A DNA stretch of 45,000 bases, taken from contig CAJNDS010000125.1 in NCBI GenBank assembly GCA_905221605.1, positions 560,696 through 605,695 of the forward strand, in the 5' to 3' direction. Made by a program: the position numbers and the translations under genes. The stretch comes from Symbiodinium natans (taxonomy: Eukaryota > Sar > Dinophyceae > Suessiales > Symbiodiniaceae). The notes beneath the pieces are model-generated. The model did no database searches, had not been told where the DNA came from, and saw only the letters and a list, made by a program, of their open reading frames with translations. Shown here in pieces: positions 29,259 to 40,828 of the stretch (positions are counted from its first letter, which is position 1; every line of letters begins with the position of its first letter).

Positions 29259-31224
29259 TCACAAGCACTGCTCACAGGCTCCAGAGGCATCATCGCCTTG
29301 CATCCAAGCTCTACGTACCTCTACCAAATACTTGTTGATGGTACCTACAGCAACACCAGAAGGGTGCGTTGTTCGCGCTATTCGCGACGTATAGCCTACA
29401 AATCCTTCCATCATGGGAGTGGCAAAAGCTCCAGGATTCAGAAACCAAGTCTTGTCTGAATTGAACAGGAACTCATGAAGCGACCACAGCCAGTGACATG
29501 CGTAATGCATCTTAGGCGTCATGTTAAAGAGGGTCCAGTTTCGCTCGTACCAATACCAGGCCAGGGCCCGGTAGCCTTTCAAAAAGGCACGCAAAAACTT
29601 GTAGCCTTTCCGAGCTTCATCCCTTGTCCAAAAGATGCGATTCTGCGAAGTGTAGCACAGTCGGTTAAAGTCATCAAAGCCACAGCAAGCAGCATACGCC
29701 AAGGATATAGGCTCAGTCATTTCCAGGGGCATACTTGTAAAAAGATCAATGCACCACTGAAAGAGCATGACGCAATCCATGGCCTTGCACCCACAATCCG
29801 GAAAACAGGAAGTACTGTCCCATGCCAAGTTCTCTTTGGTAAACTCCTGCATGTCCCGAGGGTGAAATTTGTTTGCTTGGCAGAAGGAGCGAAAACTCGA
29901 ATATGCTTCTTCCAACCGCAGTTCCACGCCTCTTTTTCGGCCGGGTGGCAGAAAGAAATTCAGAGGCCCCACCATCATACAAATCACTGAGGCAATGAAC
30001 GTTCGTCCACAACCGTGGGGCAGAACATGCATTAGATCAAACTGGATGAACTCCGCTTTGTCTGCACCAGGAATGAACCTCAGTGGGGGGGGGTGTCCCA
30101 AGGCAAAGTTGTAAAGACAGTCCGCGTCCACAGCGCTCGCATTGAAACATCTTCGAAAGGAATGTCAGACAGGTTGGCCAAGCAATGTGGGCACAAATCA
30201 TTCCGGGTGTGGTGCCGGAGACAGCGAAAGGCTTTGCTTTGAAAAATATGGTCCCCAGAGAAGCCCAAGCAAACAATGTAGAACTGTGCAACCGAAGTCG
30301 GAACACCAACAAAATACGCCGTGCGCATTGATCGTGCCATTTCCTCCAAGAGCCGATCAAGAACGGGATTTCCTGCAGCATTGCCCTGGTTATATTTAGA
30401 GTAGAGCTTGGAGGGGCAAGTGCTGAAGAGAAACAGCCTGTCCCAAGAACCATTGCCGATGGCCAACATTGGCCCCCAGGAGAGCTGTAGAACAGGCCTG
30501 CGCCTGTGGCCCACACCTTCATCTCCATGAAGAAGCGCAGGAATGCAAGTCGCCAAAGTATTCGCGTGATCCCGGAAGACGGGGTGGCTGCCATCAACAC
30601 TACGATACCGTTCCCAGAACGCCAAAAGCTTGTTGCTCCAGGATTCTCTGTCTTGCAAAGCACACCCTGCTAAAAGCTTGGGCGCCCATCGGCCATTCAA
30701 AACCACTTGGCATGTTGCTCTTACAGGAAGCATGGGGTGTGGCTTGAGCCTCACCATATCTCGACGGCCCTTGCGTTGAACCTTGTGTACCTCGAATGAT
30801 CAGAGTCGCAGGAAAAAGACAGAAAACACCTATGGCAAAACAAAACAAGCTCGCAAATTACTCTACGCAGACCCAGGTTCATTTTGGATCCAATGAACCG
30901 GCACAGGAAGCATCAAGCCATGGCTTTTCAGCCGGGACGACATATCCCGGAAGCAGTTGCGACTTCCGGCTTTCACACGGCTCAAGTCCTCGAGCTGTTC
31001 CTTGTCTTCACGATGATACTCCCAGGAAGCCAGCTTGGCTTGTGAAGCAGCCAGTTTGGCCGCCCTTTTACCTGTGCAATCCTTAGTGTTTCTTTCCCTT
31101 ATGAAATCACATTAGACATTGGACAGACCAGCTGACACTACTTCACTTGAAACACCGGGCCAAGAAGCCACAAAGGCAGACACAACATTCTCAATGTGTT
31201 CGGAATGTCGACGTTTGAGAGCAC
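29259..31224 (-). CDS. Dinoflagellate-expanded protein of unknown function, frameshifted
   Basis: Exons on the minus strand: 31224-31129 (ALKRRHSEHIENVVSAFV), 31071-30869 (KLASWEYHREDKEQLEDLSR) and 30781-29259. The introns join in phase with GT and GC donors. The last exon holds two overlapping frames: the first runs to a stop at 30080 (ending PWDTPPH), the second carries on to 29259 (FIQFDLMHVLPHGCGR, HYACHWLWSLHEFLF, SRIARTTHPSGVAVGTINK). The switch coincides with a run of nine G on the plus strand (30085-30093), so either one base was lost or gained there or the read is wrong. From memory, proteins of this pattern form a very large family in dinoflagellate genomes and may derive from a mobile element; I know no biochemical role. 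A possible start is at 31408 (MGSQLGKLLRG), not linked with certainty. Confidence 0.65.
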
Positions 31225-31528
31225 CTGCCCACGGGAAAAATAGTTCTACTTACTCCACGGAACCAGGAATAAGTAGTATTACACCCCCCCTTCCCTCCCA
31301 ATTTTATGACTGCATACTCTTTGTTTTTGCTTCCTGGAGGAATCCGGTTTCTTGAAATCAGCAGCTGTAAAAACAACCGCGCAGCAACTTGCCCAGCTGG
31401 CTCCCCATGGTATCATGAGCACGCAAGTGTTTCATTCACAAGGCCTTTTATACAAAACTGGCCACACATACACACATGGGGCGCGCAGCTCAAAACGCAA
31501 GTGGCAGTGGCATTCCCTGACTCAGCGA

Positions 31529-34500
31529 TCAGTCCATGTCCGTCTGTTTTCTCTTGGGCTGGGATTTGGTCTTGGCAGCAGTCTTGGCGAAGTAAGTCCT
31601 GAGTTGTTGTTCTTCAGGGATCTATTACCCTAGGCCCGAAGTTCTGTAGAAATCCCTATCATTACGGAAAGAGCGATGCTGGTGTTTCTGGGCAAGAGTT
31701 TATGGTGTTAAGAAGGGTAGGGTTTAGGATACATCTCCAGGGTTTAGAGTTGAAAAAGGGAGTAGGGTTTTTATAGGGTGGTTTAGAGGGGGGGGGGGTA
31801 TAGGGCCTAAAAAGGGTTTAGGGTTGTTATACGGTATAGTGAAAGATTGCTTTCTCAAGCGCGCTGCTTGATCTGCGCATGGTAGGTATTGAACATAATG
31901 CTCCTCAGATCAGACAGAAATAAGCCCTATTCTTCAGACATAGCCTACTCTGGTAGAGGTAAACCCTATAAACCCTAAACCCTAAACCCTAAACCCTAAA
32001 CCCTAAACCCTAAAACCCTAAACCCTAAACCCTAAACCCTAAACCCTAAACCCTATAAACCCTAAACCCCTATAAACCCTAAACCCCTATAAACCCTAAA
32101 CCCTAAACCCTAAACCCTAAACCCTAAACCCTAAACCCCTATACATACTTGTGGTAAAATATTTCTGGAAACATCATCAAAGTCACTCCGACCTGATGCT
32201 CTCCACCAGACTGACGTAGCTCTGCTTCCTGGGTATCGGGCCTATAGGTAGAAACATACCCTGTCCTGAGATATAACCTGCTTCAACCCTTTCCAAACCC
32301 TGTAAAACAAAAACCATACAGGTCAACCCTGACCCTCCCCCCCCCCCCCCCCCCTCCCCCCCCCCCCCCGTGCTGGCCATTCATCTGCTGCTGATGAGAC
32401 CGGCCTCCTGAGGAGGCGGGACACCGCTGAAAACCCTAAACCCGTACAAGTTCAATCCTGATAGGGGTGAGTCTCTGGCCCTACACAAGGTACCCTATAG
32501 AAGAACCACAAATAAGATGGCTATAATGTAGACCAGGGGCGCACGGCCAGTGGATCCAGCTTCCAGCTTGGCCATGTCATTCAAATAGCTGGAGAGTTTG
32601 CCTTGCGTGTCTTTAGGGTTTAGGGTTTATAGGGTTTAGGGTTTAGGGTTTATAGGGTTTATAGGGTTTAGGGTTTAGGGTTTAGAGGGTTTAGGGTTTA
32701 TAGGGTTTAGGGTTTAGGGTTTATAGGGTTTATAGGGTTTAGGGTTTAGGGTTTAGGGTTTAGAGGGTTTAGGGTTATAGGGTTTATAGGGTTTAGGGTT
32801 TATAGGATTTAGGGTTTAGGGTTTAGGGTTAGGGTTTAGGGTTATAGGGTTTAGGGTTCATAGGGTTTAGGGTTTATAGGGTTTACATCATGTTTGACCT
32901 TATATAGGAATTTAAAATTCAGATGACTCGGGTCATTCCAGGAGACCCACAGAAGCCTCGAGGTTGCGCATGTCAGTCCTCAGACATGACGCTAAAACCC
33001 TACAAAGCTCCCTCAGAAATTTACAGAGCCTCAATCAGAGACCCTACACACCATATAATCCTGAAGAACCCTTCCCTGTAGAAAACCCTCGCAAGACTCA
33101 AGGGAAGGGAGGGAAGGAAGGGAGGGAGTGGGGGGGAGTGGGGGGGAGTAGGGAGGGGCGGGCAGGGGTGGGGCAGAGCTCAGGGCCAGGAACACTCTAC
33201 CTTCTATGAGGCAAGGTACTCATACCCTTTCGCCTGGTCCTTCTCCAGCCTCTCTTTGGCCACCTTGACCAAGGCTTTGCGCGAGAGGATCGCCCGCCGA
33301 TACTGTCCCAGGTATTCCTGGAGTGTTTCGTCACCCTCTACCTGAGGGAACTCCTCAAGCTTTCGCCTGACAGCGCCCCCACCTCCACCAGTCCCAGCGC
33401 CTGTGCCACCATCGCTGCCGGAGCCATCTGGGTCGTCCAAAAGGTCGCCTAGCTCGAAGTCGCTGGACATCAAGCCCATGTCCACCATTTCCTGCTGAAG
33501 CTCTTGAAGCTTCTCTTCGGCTGATTCCACGTCGTCCCGAACAAGGACAAGAAACTTCTTGATGCTGGGATCGTAAATGTCTTTCCTTTCAGGAGGCCCA
33601 CCCTCATGAACCCTTATGCGTTTTAACACTGCAACACTGAAACAAATAAAGTCCTCACACGTGCAAAAAAAACAGGATGCCATGACAAGCATGGCACTTC
33701 GTGAGTTTGCGCTTGTCGCAGTACTTCATGGCACCAGCCACTCTGCTCCTGGCTTGGGAGTTGGGCGGAAGGGCTCTACTGTTTCTTGTGATCACACACA
33801 CAGATGTTCTTCTTGAAAGGTATATGGCGGTGCTAATTTGTGTTTAGCTTCTGCGGCCACTTGAGCTCATCAGTCATCTCTTGCTCTGTCTTCCAGGAGT
33901 AACCCTGGAGGTTCTTGCGCCACTTGCGCGTCTTGGTGCGGAAGGTGATGAGGCAATTCAGCTTGGCCTGGCAACATATTTTCAACAAAACGACAAGCCC
34001 TCAGAAGGCTTAAGGTTGGGGCGGGAGGGGGGGGAGGGTGAATACAGGCAACTGTTGCCTCAACAACCCCAGAGCCCTTTCCAAAGCCCACACCCCAAAC
34101 AAGCCTAAACCCTATAAACCCTATCAACCTTGTGAACCCTATAACCCTAAAGCTTCTTATAAAACTCTTCATTATAAGCCCTATAGAACCTTATAAAGCC
34201 CATAGCCCTTTTCAAGAAGACCCCAGAATTTTGTATGGAGGTGGCTGCTCCATTGCTGCTACACGAGCTGGAGGCACAAGCTTAGGGTTTACAGAGTTTA
34301 GGGTTTAGGGTTATCGGGTTGTAGTTCTTTGGGTTTTTCTTAGGCTTCCCCACATTTGCCTCCATAGTGTCTATTTCGGGGGTTGTGCCTTGTGCTGCGC
34401 GGGGTCCCCCCCCGGGATGTAGCATCGGGCTATGAAGTCACGGAGCAGCCCTTGTCTTTGAAGATCTCCTCCCGCACAGCAGGGTGAAAGTACCGGCTGC

Positions 34501-36165
34501 ATAGTGTTATATGGGGTGGAACAAGGTATTCACATTATTGTGTTCCAGTTTAGTGCTCGACAGGGTTTCTGTAGGGTTTATATAGGGTTGGGTATCCAAC
34601 CTCAAAGAAAAGCACTACCCTAGTCAAAGAATCACCCAGTAAAATGTTTAACCCCGTGTATAACCCTAAAAGCAGCATGCCAACCTGCATCCCACTGCGC
34701 TTTGATGTCGGCCAAACAGTCCGGTTGGCGAGTCATACGGTAGAGAGCCCCCCAAGCAGCAGGGTGTGTACTGGAGTTGAAGGGACCCGCCCCGATGCCC
34801 TGGGGAAACACGCTTGCACTTATGGCCTGCTGGCTGTCTGGCACGGGGGGCGGCACAGGCGCAGAGGCCGGACTGGTGCTCGGCACGTGTGTTGGAAAAG
34901 CCGACGAGGCAGGGGTTGGCAGAGGCGGCAATGCAAGTGCAAGCCTGGTAGGCTCAACTTGCGTGGGAATCGGGGCAGGGCGCGGTGCAGGTGGGCATAG
35001 CACAGAAGCCTGTGAAGGCGGGCTGGGGCCAGGATGTGTTGGCGAGGGTGTGGTCAGTGGTGCTCTGCCTAGCTTTGCACGCAGCCTGTCCTTTGCATCG
35101 TCGTGGATTTTCTGCACAGACGAAGCCCCTTGTTCTTGGCTTTTCTGCACAGACCTAGCCTCTTGTTCTGCTTTCACAGAGGACACGTGCTCAATGATGA
35201 GGGCAAGATCATGCTCATGAGTGTCCCTCTCCTCCTGCATACGCAGTCGTGAGTCCTCTTCTTGTTGTTTCATCCTGGCTTCATTATCTTGCTCCTTCTG
35301 TTGCATTGCTGCTTCTCTTGCTTTCATCCTGGCTACATGCTCTTGCTCCTCCTGTTGCATTCTTGCTCGGTGCCGACGCGTAGCCTCCTGCAGCTCCTCC
35401 TCGTGCTTGGCCAAGGCATCCACCATTTCCTTACGCATGGCTGCCAAGCGAATGTTCATTTCGTCTTGGACGGCTTGCTCCTGCTTCATTCTCTTGGCGG
35501 GTGGCATTGTGTCCTCTTCAAGCTGACTCTTGTCTTGCGGGGCCATAACCTGCTCATGTGCTTGCGAGGCCATAACCTGGGGGGCCATAACCTGCTCATG
35601 TGCTTGGGGGGCCATAACCTGTTGATGTGCTTGCGGGGCCATTGCTTGCGGGGCCATAACCTGGTGCACGTGCGGGGACATAACCTGCTGTTGTGGGGCC
35701 ATAGCCTGCGGTTGCTCAGGGCCCTTTGGTGGAGGCCACACACTGCCCCCGGCACTTCCACTGGAGAAGCCTCATACACGGGCAGACGGGCGGGGTGGAA
35801 CACCCAGCCAGGAAGGAGGAGAAAAAAAAAAAAACACGTAAGCTAATTGGGCAGAAAAATATAAGCTAAGTAGCCACGACGGAGAGCATTGTGCGCTTGC
35901 AAGTACTCTGCCTTGAGGGCCTTGGATTCTGGAGTGTCCCGCATAGATTTCCACAGCTCTGCTGTCTCTGGAGACAAGCCCAACATGTGGTCATCCTCAT
36001 TTTCTTTCTTGACCTGCAGGGCACCCCCCCCCCCCTCCCCTACATGTTCTTAGTTGTACACCTCCCCCCGTTTTCCAAGACAGAAGCCTTGCTTGGCGTA
36101 GCCATTAGACCCTCGCCCTGATCCTCCAGGTTCTTCATGCCCACATAGAGGCTGCTACACGACAT
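31529..36165 (-). CDS. Coiled-coil protein of unknown function, about ten exons
   Basis: Minus-strand exons: 36165-36088 (start MSCSSLYVGMKNLEDQGEGL), 36013-35875 (LSPETAELWKSMRDTPESKA), 35770-34681, 34496-34442 (RYFHPAVREEIFKDKGCS), 33967 to about 33836 (ITFRTKTRKWRKNLQGYSWK), about 33755-33690, 33602-33213, about 32610-32520 and 31621-31529 (TGA). The first five join in phase with GC, GC, GC and GT donors; later junctions are less certain. The large exon begins with QVMAPQ-type repeats, then about 120 residues of Glu/Gln/Arg/Met-rich coiled coil, then a Pro-rich region. The 33602 exon adds another helix-rich segment, an acidic/Gly stretch (DGSGSDGGTGAG) and a basic helix. The C-terminus is Lys-rich (KSQPKRKQ), perhaps a nuclear signal. 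I do not recognise the family. The last exons might belong to the next gene instead. Confidence 0.6.
31966..32145. repeat. Mixed telomeric array, CCCTAAA with CCCTATAAA units
   Basis: Heptamers alternate with 8- and 9-mers (CCCTATAAA, CCCCTATAAA). From here to the end of the window the TA-expanded unit is common, whereas it is rare before 27800, so the variant is regional. Confidence 0.9.
32612..32890. repeat. Mixed telomeric array, TTTAGGG with TTTATAGGG units
   Basis: About 280 bp of interleaved heptamers and 9-mers, ending in the intron before the exon at 32610. Read on the minus strand, it ends CCCTAAAG just before the exon, so the AG acceptor appears to arise from the last telomeric unit. 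Confidence 0.9.
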
Positions 36166-37260
36166 GGCCCCAAGCAGGGGCTAGGAAAACAACCCAAGCA
36201 AGGCCCGACAATACCAGAAGACCCTGTGTGGACCTTTAAGACCCTCGAAGCCGAAAACCCAATCTATAAAGCACACCATCACGACCAGGCAGTGCCCGCT
36301 TGCTGCTCTGAAGGCCAGCCAGGTCATTTCTTGAAGGGTTTATAGGGTCTAGAGGGTTTAGGGTTTTGTGGGTTTTGGACCCTGCAAAGGCCTAAAGGCC
36401 TTAGGATTTTTGAGGTAGGGTTGAGAAATCTTCAGGGTAATATATCAGAGTTTAGGACAACTAGCTAGGTGGCTCTAAAGGGTTTAGAGGGCCCTAAAGC
36501 CCTAAATCCCTAAAACCCTAAAAGCCCAATCCTAAAGCCCTAAGACCATAGTTGCCCTAAAAGCCCAAGACCCTACGTACACTCCCTAATGAGCCCAACA
36601 ACCCTAGAACTCTAGAAACCCTAAGAAACCCTCACCCCACCCTATATAAACAGACAAAGAGGACTTCCTTGACGTGTTGTCCAGGGATTTCAGAGGATTT
36701 TGGCATGGTTGGTAAGAACCCTATTTGAAGCCCTAAGAAGACCTGCGAAGCGAATCGCCGCATGAGGCCGATTGGGCAGCCCAACTAATCAGTTTTAACG
36801 CTGCGCGGGGTGTGCGCGTTATGTGCGGCAAGAGGAAGCACGGTCGCTGTTCGTATTCCGACACTTGGATCGGCACGACTACATCGCGAAGGACCATCAC
36901 AATCCAGAATTGCGTCGGCTGGACCGCATGATTGCCTACATGCTCGGTCAGAGGACAGACGCACGACCACAGCATCCAGAGCATCTTCGAGCCCGCCCAA
37001 CCCACCCACCCTCTCATAAACAAGAACCCTCATAAGGCTTTTAGGGTATTAGGGTTTGTGATTTGTTGGGGTTGAAGGATTTCATGGGCCTGCCTCTGGG
37101 GCTTCTGGGTCTTAGGGTTTATGGGGGTTGCAAGGGCACTGTGGCCTGACAGCGGAAGGCCATAAAAGCTTAATTATAAGACCCTAGAACCCTAAAACTC
37201 CCAAGCTGATAAGGTTCGGGTGCTGCTGGGGCTTGGGTTTCGACCCTATGAGGCCCTAAA
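36166..37260. other. Stretch upstream of the minus-strand coiled-coil gene
   Basis: Mostly degenerate CCCTAAA/TTTAGGG-like sequence with interruptions. The only coding-like part is 36823-37020. The promoter of the minus-strand gene should lie near 36166-36300, but no element was recognised; dinoflagellates usually lack a TATA box. Confidence 0.45.
36823..37035 (+). CDS. Possible exon, function unknown
   Basis: The plus-strand reading RHLDRHDYIAKDHHNPELRR and LDRMIAYMLGQRTDARPQH looks like protein and sits on a GC-rich island free of telomeric DNA. The opposite strand is also open over the same bases, and no splice partner was identified, so strand and reality are uncertain. Confidence 0.35.
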   Translation: MRQEEARSLFVFRHLDRHDYIAKDHHNPELRRLDRMIAYMLGQRTDARPQHPEHLRARPTHPPSHKQEPS

Positions 37261-37264
37261 TACC

Positions 37265-37745
37265 CTAAAACCCTAAACCCTAAAACCCTATAACCCTAAA
37301 CCCTAAACCCTAAAACCCTAAACCTCCTAAACCCTAAACCTCCTAAACCCTAAACCCTAAACCCTGAACCCTAAACCCTGAACCCTGAACCCTAAACCCT
37401 AAACCCTAAACCCTAAACCCTAAACCCTAAACCCTAAACCCTAAACCCTAAACCCTAAACCCTAAACCCTAAACCCTTAACCAAAACCCTAAACCCTAAA
37501 CCCTAAACCTAAACCCTAACCCTAAACCCTAACCCTAAACCCTAAACCCTATAACCCTAAACCCTAAACCCCCCTAAACCCTAAACCCTAAACCCTAAAC
37601 CCTATAAACCCTAAACCCTAAACCCTTAACCCTTAACCCTAAACCCTTATAAACCCTAAACCCTATAACCCTAAACCCTAAACCCTATAACCCTTATAAA
37701 CCCTAAACCCTAAACCCTAAACCCTAAACCCTAAACCCTAACCCT
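37265..37745. repeat. Longest telomeric block of the window (CCCTAAA, mixed units)
   Basis: Some 480 bp of almost unbroken CCCTAAA-type units, with CCTAAACCT, CCCTATAAA and CCCTTAA variants towards its right end. A fibronectin-III-like exon follows immediately, and TTTAGGG repeats lie on the exon's other side. Confidence 0.95.
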
Positions 37746-37749
37746 GGGA

Positions 37750-37821
37750 GTGATGTCCAAGCAGGTCGTCATCAAGTGGGACCACCCTGAGAGCTACAAC
37801 ATCCCTGTGCAGCACTATCGG
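37750..37821 (+). CDS. Fibronectin type III-like exon
   Basis: The reading VVIKWDHPESYNIPVQHYRV has the pattern of the B and C strands of a fibronectin III domain (a Trp, then the Pro, then a Tyr-x-Val). An AG|G acceptor at 37764 and a GT donor at 37822 frame it in phase. It is isolated; other exons of its gene were not found in the window. Fibronectin III domains mediate protein binding, usually in secreted or surface proteins. Confidence 0.55.
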
Positions 37822-38175
37822 GTGCCGAGGCTGCCTAGGGTTTAGGGTTTAGGGTTTAGAGGGTTTAGGGTTTAGGGTTTCTAAGGTTTATAGGGTTTAT
37901 AGGGTTTAGGGTTTATAAACCCTATAAACCCTAAACCGTAAAACTCTGCAGCCGGGGTCTGGAGCTGCTTGGAATTGGGTTTTCGGGCTTATATAGGGTT
38001 TAGGGGGGGTTCAGAGGACCCTAAGGTCTAGAACCCTAAAACCCCAAAACCCTTACAGCCCATTGCAGGCCTTAGAGTTTATCTACGGTTCTGGGGGTTT
38101 AGGAGGGTCCCTTAAACCCTAGAACCCTAAAACCCCAAAACACTTGCAGCCCAAGCCCGGAGTTTGGCCTTAGGG

Positions 38176-38702
38176 TTCCAGGGCCCTAGAATACCCGAAG
38201 ACCCTTAAAACCCTAAACCCTATAAACCCTATAAACCCTAAGCAAGCAGCTAAGCAACCCAGTTCTCTGCACCCTTAAACTTCAACGATTTGGGTTTTAG
38301 GGTTTTAAGGGTCTTCGGCAACCCTAAACCCTAAACCCTAAACCCTAAACCCTAAACCCTAAACCCTAAACCCTAAACCCTAAATCCTAAACCCTAAACC
38401 CTAAACCCTAAACCCTAAACCCTAAACCCTAAACCCTAAACCCTAAACCCTAAACCCTAGGCTAACCCTAAACCCTATAAACCCTCAACCCTAAACCCTA
38501 AACCATATATACACCTTAAACCCTATAAACCCTATAAGCCCTATAAACCCTATAAACCCTATAAACCCTATAAACCCTATAAACCCTATAAACCCTATAA
38601 ACCCTAAGCAAACAGCTAAGCAACCCAGTTCTCTGCACCCTTAAACTTCAACGATTTGGGTTTTAGGGTTTTAAGGGTCTTCGGGTATTCTCGGGCCCTG
38701 GA
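38176..38702. repeat. Duplicated hairpin segment, one copy with and one without a telomeric array
   Basis: A segment AAGCA(A/G)(A/G)CAGCTAAGC to AAGGGTCTTCGG is at 38240-38318 and again at 38605-38684. In the second copy it continues GTATTCTCGGGCCCTGG before GCTAACCCTAAACCC; in the first copy that 26-bp piece is replaced by 142 bp of CCCTAAA array (38319-38460), after which GCTAACCCTAAACCC resumes. The piece at 38176-38212 is the inverse of 38665-38702, so the whole can form hairpins. Confidence 0.8.
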
Positions 38703-38995
38703 ACCCTAACGCTAACCCTAAACCCTATAAACCCTCAACCCTAAACCCTAAACCTTATATACACCTTAAACCCTATAAACCCTATAAACCCTATAAACCC
38801 TATAAACCCTATAAACCCTATAAACCCTATAAACCCTATAAACCCTATAAACCCTATAAACCCTATAAACCCTAAGCAAACAGGGTTTATAGGGTTTATA
38901 GGGTTTATAGGGCTTATAGGGTTTAAGGTGTATATATGGTTTAGGGTTTAGGTTTGAGGGTTTATAGGGTTTAGGGTTAGGGTTAACTGAAGGCC
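38461..38995. repeat. Direct and inverted copies of a (CCCTATAAA)-rich segment
   Basis: The segment starting GCTAACCCTAAACCCTATAA is present at 38461 and 38711 and, as reverse complement, ending at about 38992. The inverted copy shares ATATATACACC and TATAAGCCC with the 38461 copy, not with the 38711 copy, so it came from the first. Confidence 0.8.
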
Positions 38996-39111
38996 GCGCC
39001 TACAAGATGGTTTAGGGTTTAGGGTTTAGGGTTGAGGGTTTCTAATTCATGTAGAGGTTTAGGGTTTCTTGACAAAACCCCCACTAAACCCTAAACCCTC
39101 TTGGCACCTCC

Positions 39112-39700
39112 ATGACATCTCTGGGGTTCGTCTCCTGCGCACGGTGTGCTTTTAACATTCAGGGTGGGTTTACCAGTTTTTTGGGGTTGTTAGGTTTTTT
39201 GGTTTTCCTATTTGTCTCGAAATACCAATTTTTTGGTCAGGGGGGGCCCCTAATTTTTCTGTTCGTTTCCGTGCGTTTCTTGCGCACTTTTTTGGTTTTC
39301 CGTGCTGTTTTTTTGGTTTTCCGTTGCTTTCTGTTTTGGGGTGTTTTGGGTTTTCGAGGCCATTTTTTGGTTTTTGGGACGGTTTGTGTTTTTTGGTTTT
39401 TTTATTTTTTGGTTTCTGGGTCTTGCTGGTCTTCAGTTTTTGGTTTTTTGTTGTTTTTTGGTTTTCCGGGCGTTGCAGGTCTTCTTTTTTTGGTTTTCTT
39501 GCTTTTTTGGCTTCTCCGGACGTTGCAGGCGTTCATTTGCTTTTGGTGTTTCGGGTTTTGCAGCTCTTAAGATGTGCTGGAGGGTGTTCTGCTGTGTTTC
39601 TCTGGCGTTTTCCGTTGGTTTCTCGTGCTGTACTGGGTTCAAAGGTCTGTTTCGGAGGGTCTTTTGCGGTTGCTAGAGGATTGAGGGACAATTGTGACTA
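39112..39700. repeat. T-rich low-complexity stretch with degenerate 50-60 bp units
   Basis: Phrases such as TTTTTGGTTTTCCGGGCGTT, GCAGGTCTTC, CTCCGGACGTTGCAGGCGTTC and GGGTTTTGCAGCTCTT recur between T runs. Three frames are open with Phe-rich readings because T-rich DNA rarely makes stops in them; none resembles a protein. It is a decayed tandem repeat rather than a gene. Confidence 0.6.
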
Positions 39701-40828
39701 CCCTAAACCCTATAAACCCTAAAGATCCTTTGGGATCAAGGGCTCTAAAGGTTCTAGGGTTTCGCAAGAAAGGATTAAGGGACGATTGCGACGGGTTTAG
39801 GGTTTAGGGTTTAGGGTTTAGGGTTTATAAGGGTTTAGGGTTTATAAGGGTTTAGGGTATAGGGTTTAGGGTTTAGGGTTTAGGGTTTAGGGTTCAGGGT
39901 TTAGGGTTTAGGGATCAAGGGCTTTACAGGTTCTAGGGTCCAAGTGTCAGGGTTCTAGTGGCTTCGCATTCAGGGTTGGACTTTCGAGGTTTGGGCTTGC
40001 GTATAGAGATGGGGGGGGGGAGAGAATGGCCAGTGTAAAGGTTCCAGTTTTGGGGTGTTTCAGAGGCTCTTCAAGCTTGGGGCTTTTACAGGGCTTAGGG
40101 TTTATAGGGGTTATAGGGTTTAGGGTTTAGGGTTTATAGGGTTTAGGGTTGATATTCTGCATTCGAGTAGATATCGGGTGAGTTTAGGGTTTAAGGTTTA
40201 GAAGGGTATAGGGTTTAGGGTTTATAGGGTTTAGGGTTTATAAGGCTTTGGGGTTTAGGGTAGAGAGAGACCCTATGTAAACCCTAGAAGGCTGTAACCC
40301 TAGCAGCCGAGCTCATATATACCCTGAATACCTATAGGCCTGCTGGAGCTAGTAGGCGGGAGTCCTTGTAATACCCGAATACCCTAAACCAGAGCAACCA
40401 ACAAACACCAAGACGGCTGAGTATGAGCGCTTAGGAACCATCTTCCCGAAACAAAACTCTCCTATATATCCCTCGAAAGCCTGCAACCCTTGAGGGTCCT
40501 ACATATAGTCTTCGTTTTTGGGGCTTACATAGGTTCTATTCTTGGGGCGGGGGGGTGGGGGGGAGGGGGATCAGAAGACATTCAAGGTCTCATAGGAACC
40601 CTAAACCCTGAGGACCTCTATAACCCAAAGTGGCACGTAAAACCGAAAAAGGGAGCGAAATCAACGCAGCTGTTCCCAGGAACATGAGCGGGCCATGCCA
40701 CCCCAAATTTCACGCGTGGACCTTGCCACTGCAAGACTCCCAGAAAAGCCCATGCCTGCGCACGCAGAACTGTTAGAGTAGCATGCGGAGGGGTTTATGA
40801 GAAAAGCAGGATACATTGCAGGCAGGAG
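39701..40828. other. Stretch downstream of the methyltransferase-like gene
   Basis: TTTAGGG and TTTATAGGG blocks (39790-39910, 40095-40260) separated by unique DNA with no convincing exon. The 3' untranslated region of the minus-strand gene ending at 40829 must begin here. Confidence 0.5.

Noticed and set aside
29475-30848. Plus-strand open frames across the minus-strand gene
   Set aside because: The minus strand has the longer, protein-like reading and in-phase upstream exons; the plus frames are shadows.
34644-35846. Plus-strand frames rich in Cys/Ser/Leu
   Set aside because: They are the antisense of Glu/Gln-rich coiled-coil codons on the minus strand.
39112-39722. Phe-rich open frames that could look like membrane proteins
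   Set aside because: T-rich low-complexity DNA gives Phe/Leu/Val frames in several phases; there is no start context or exon support.
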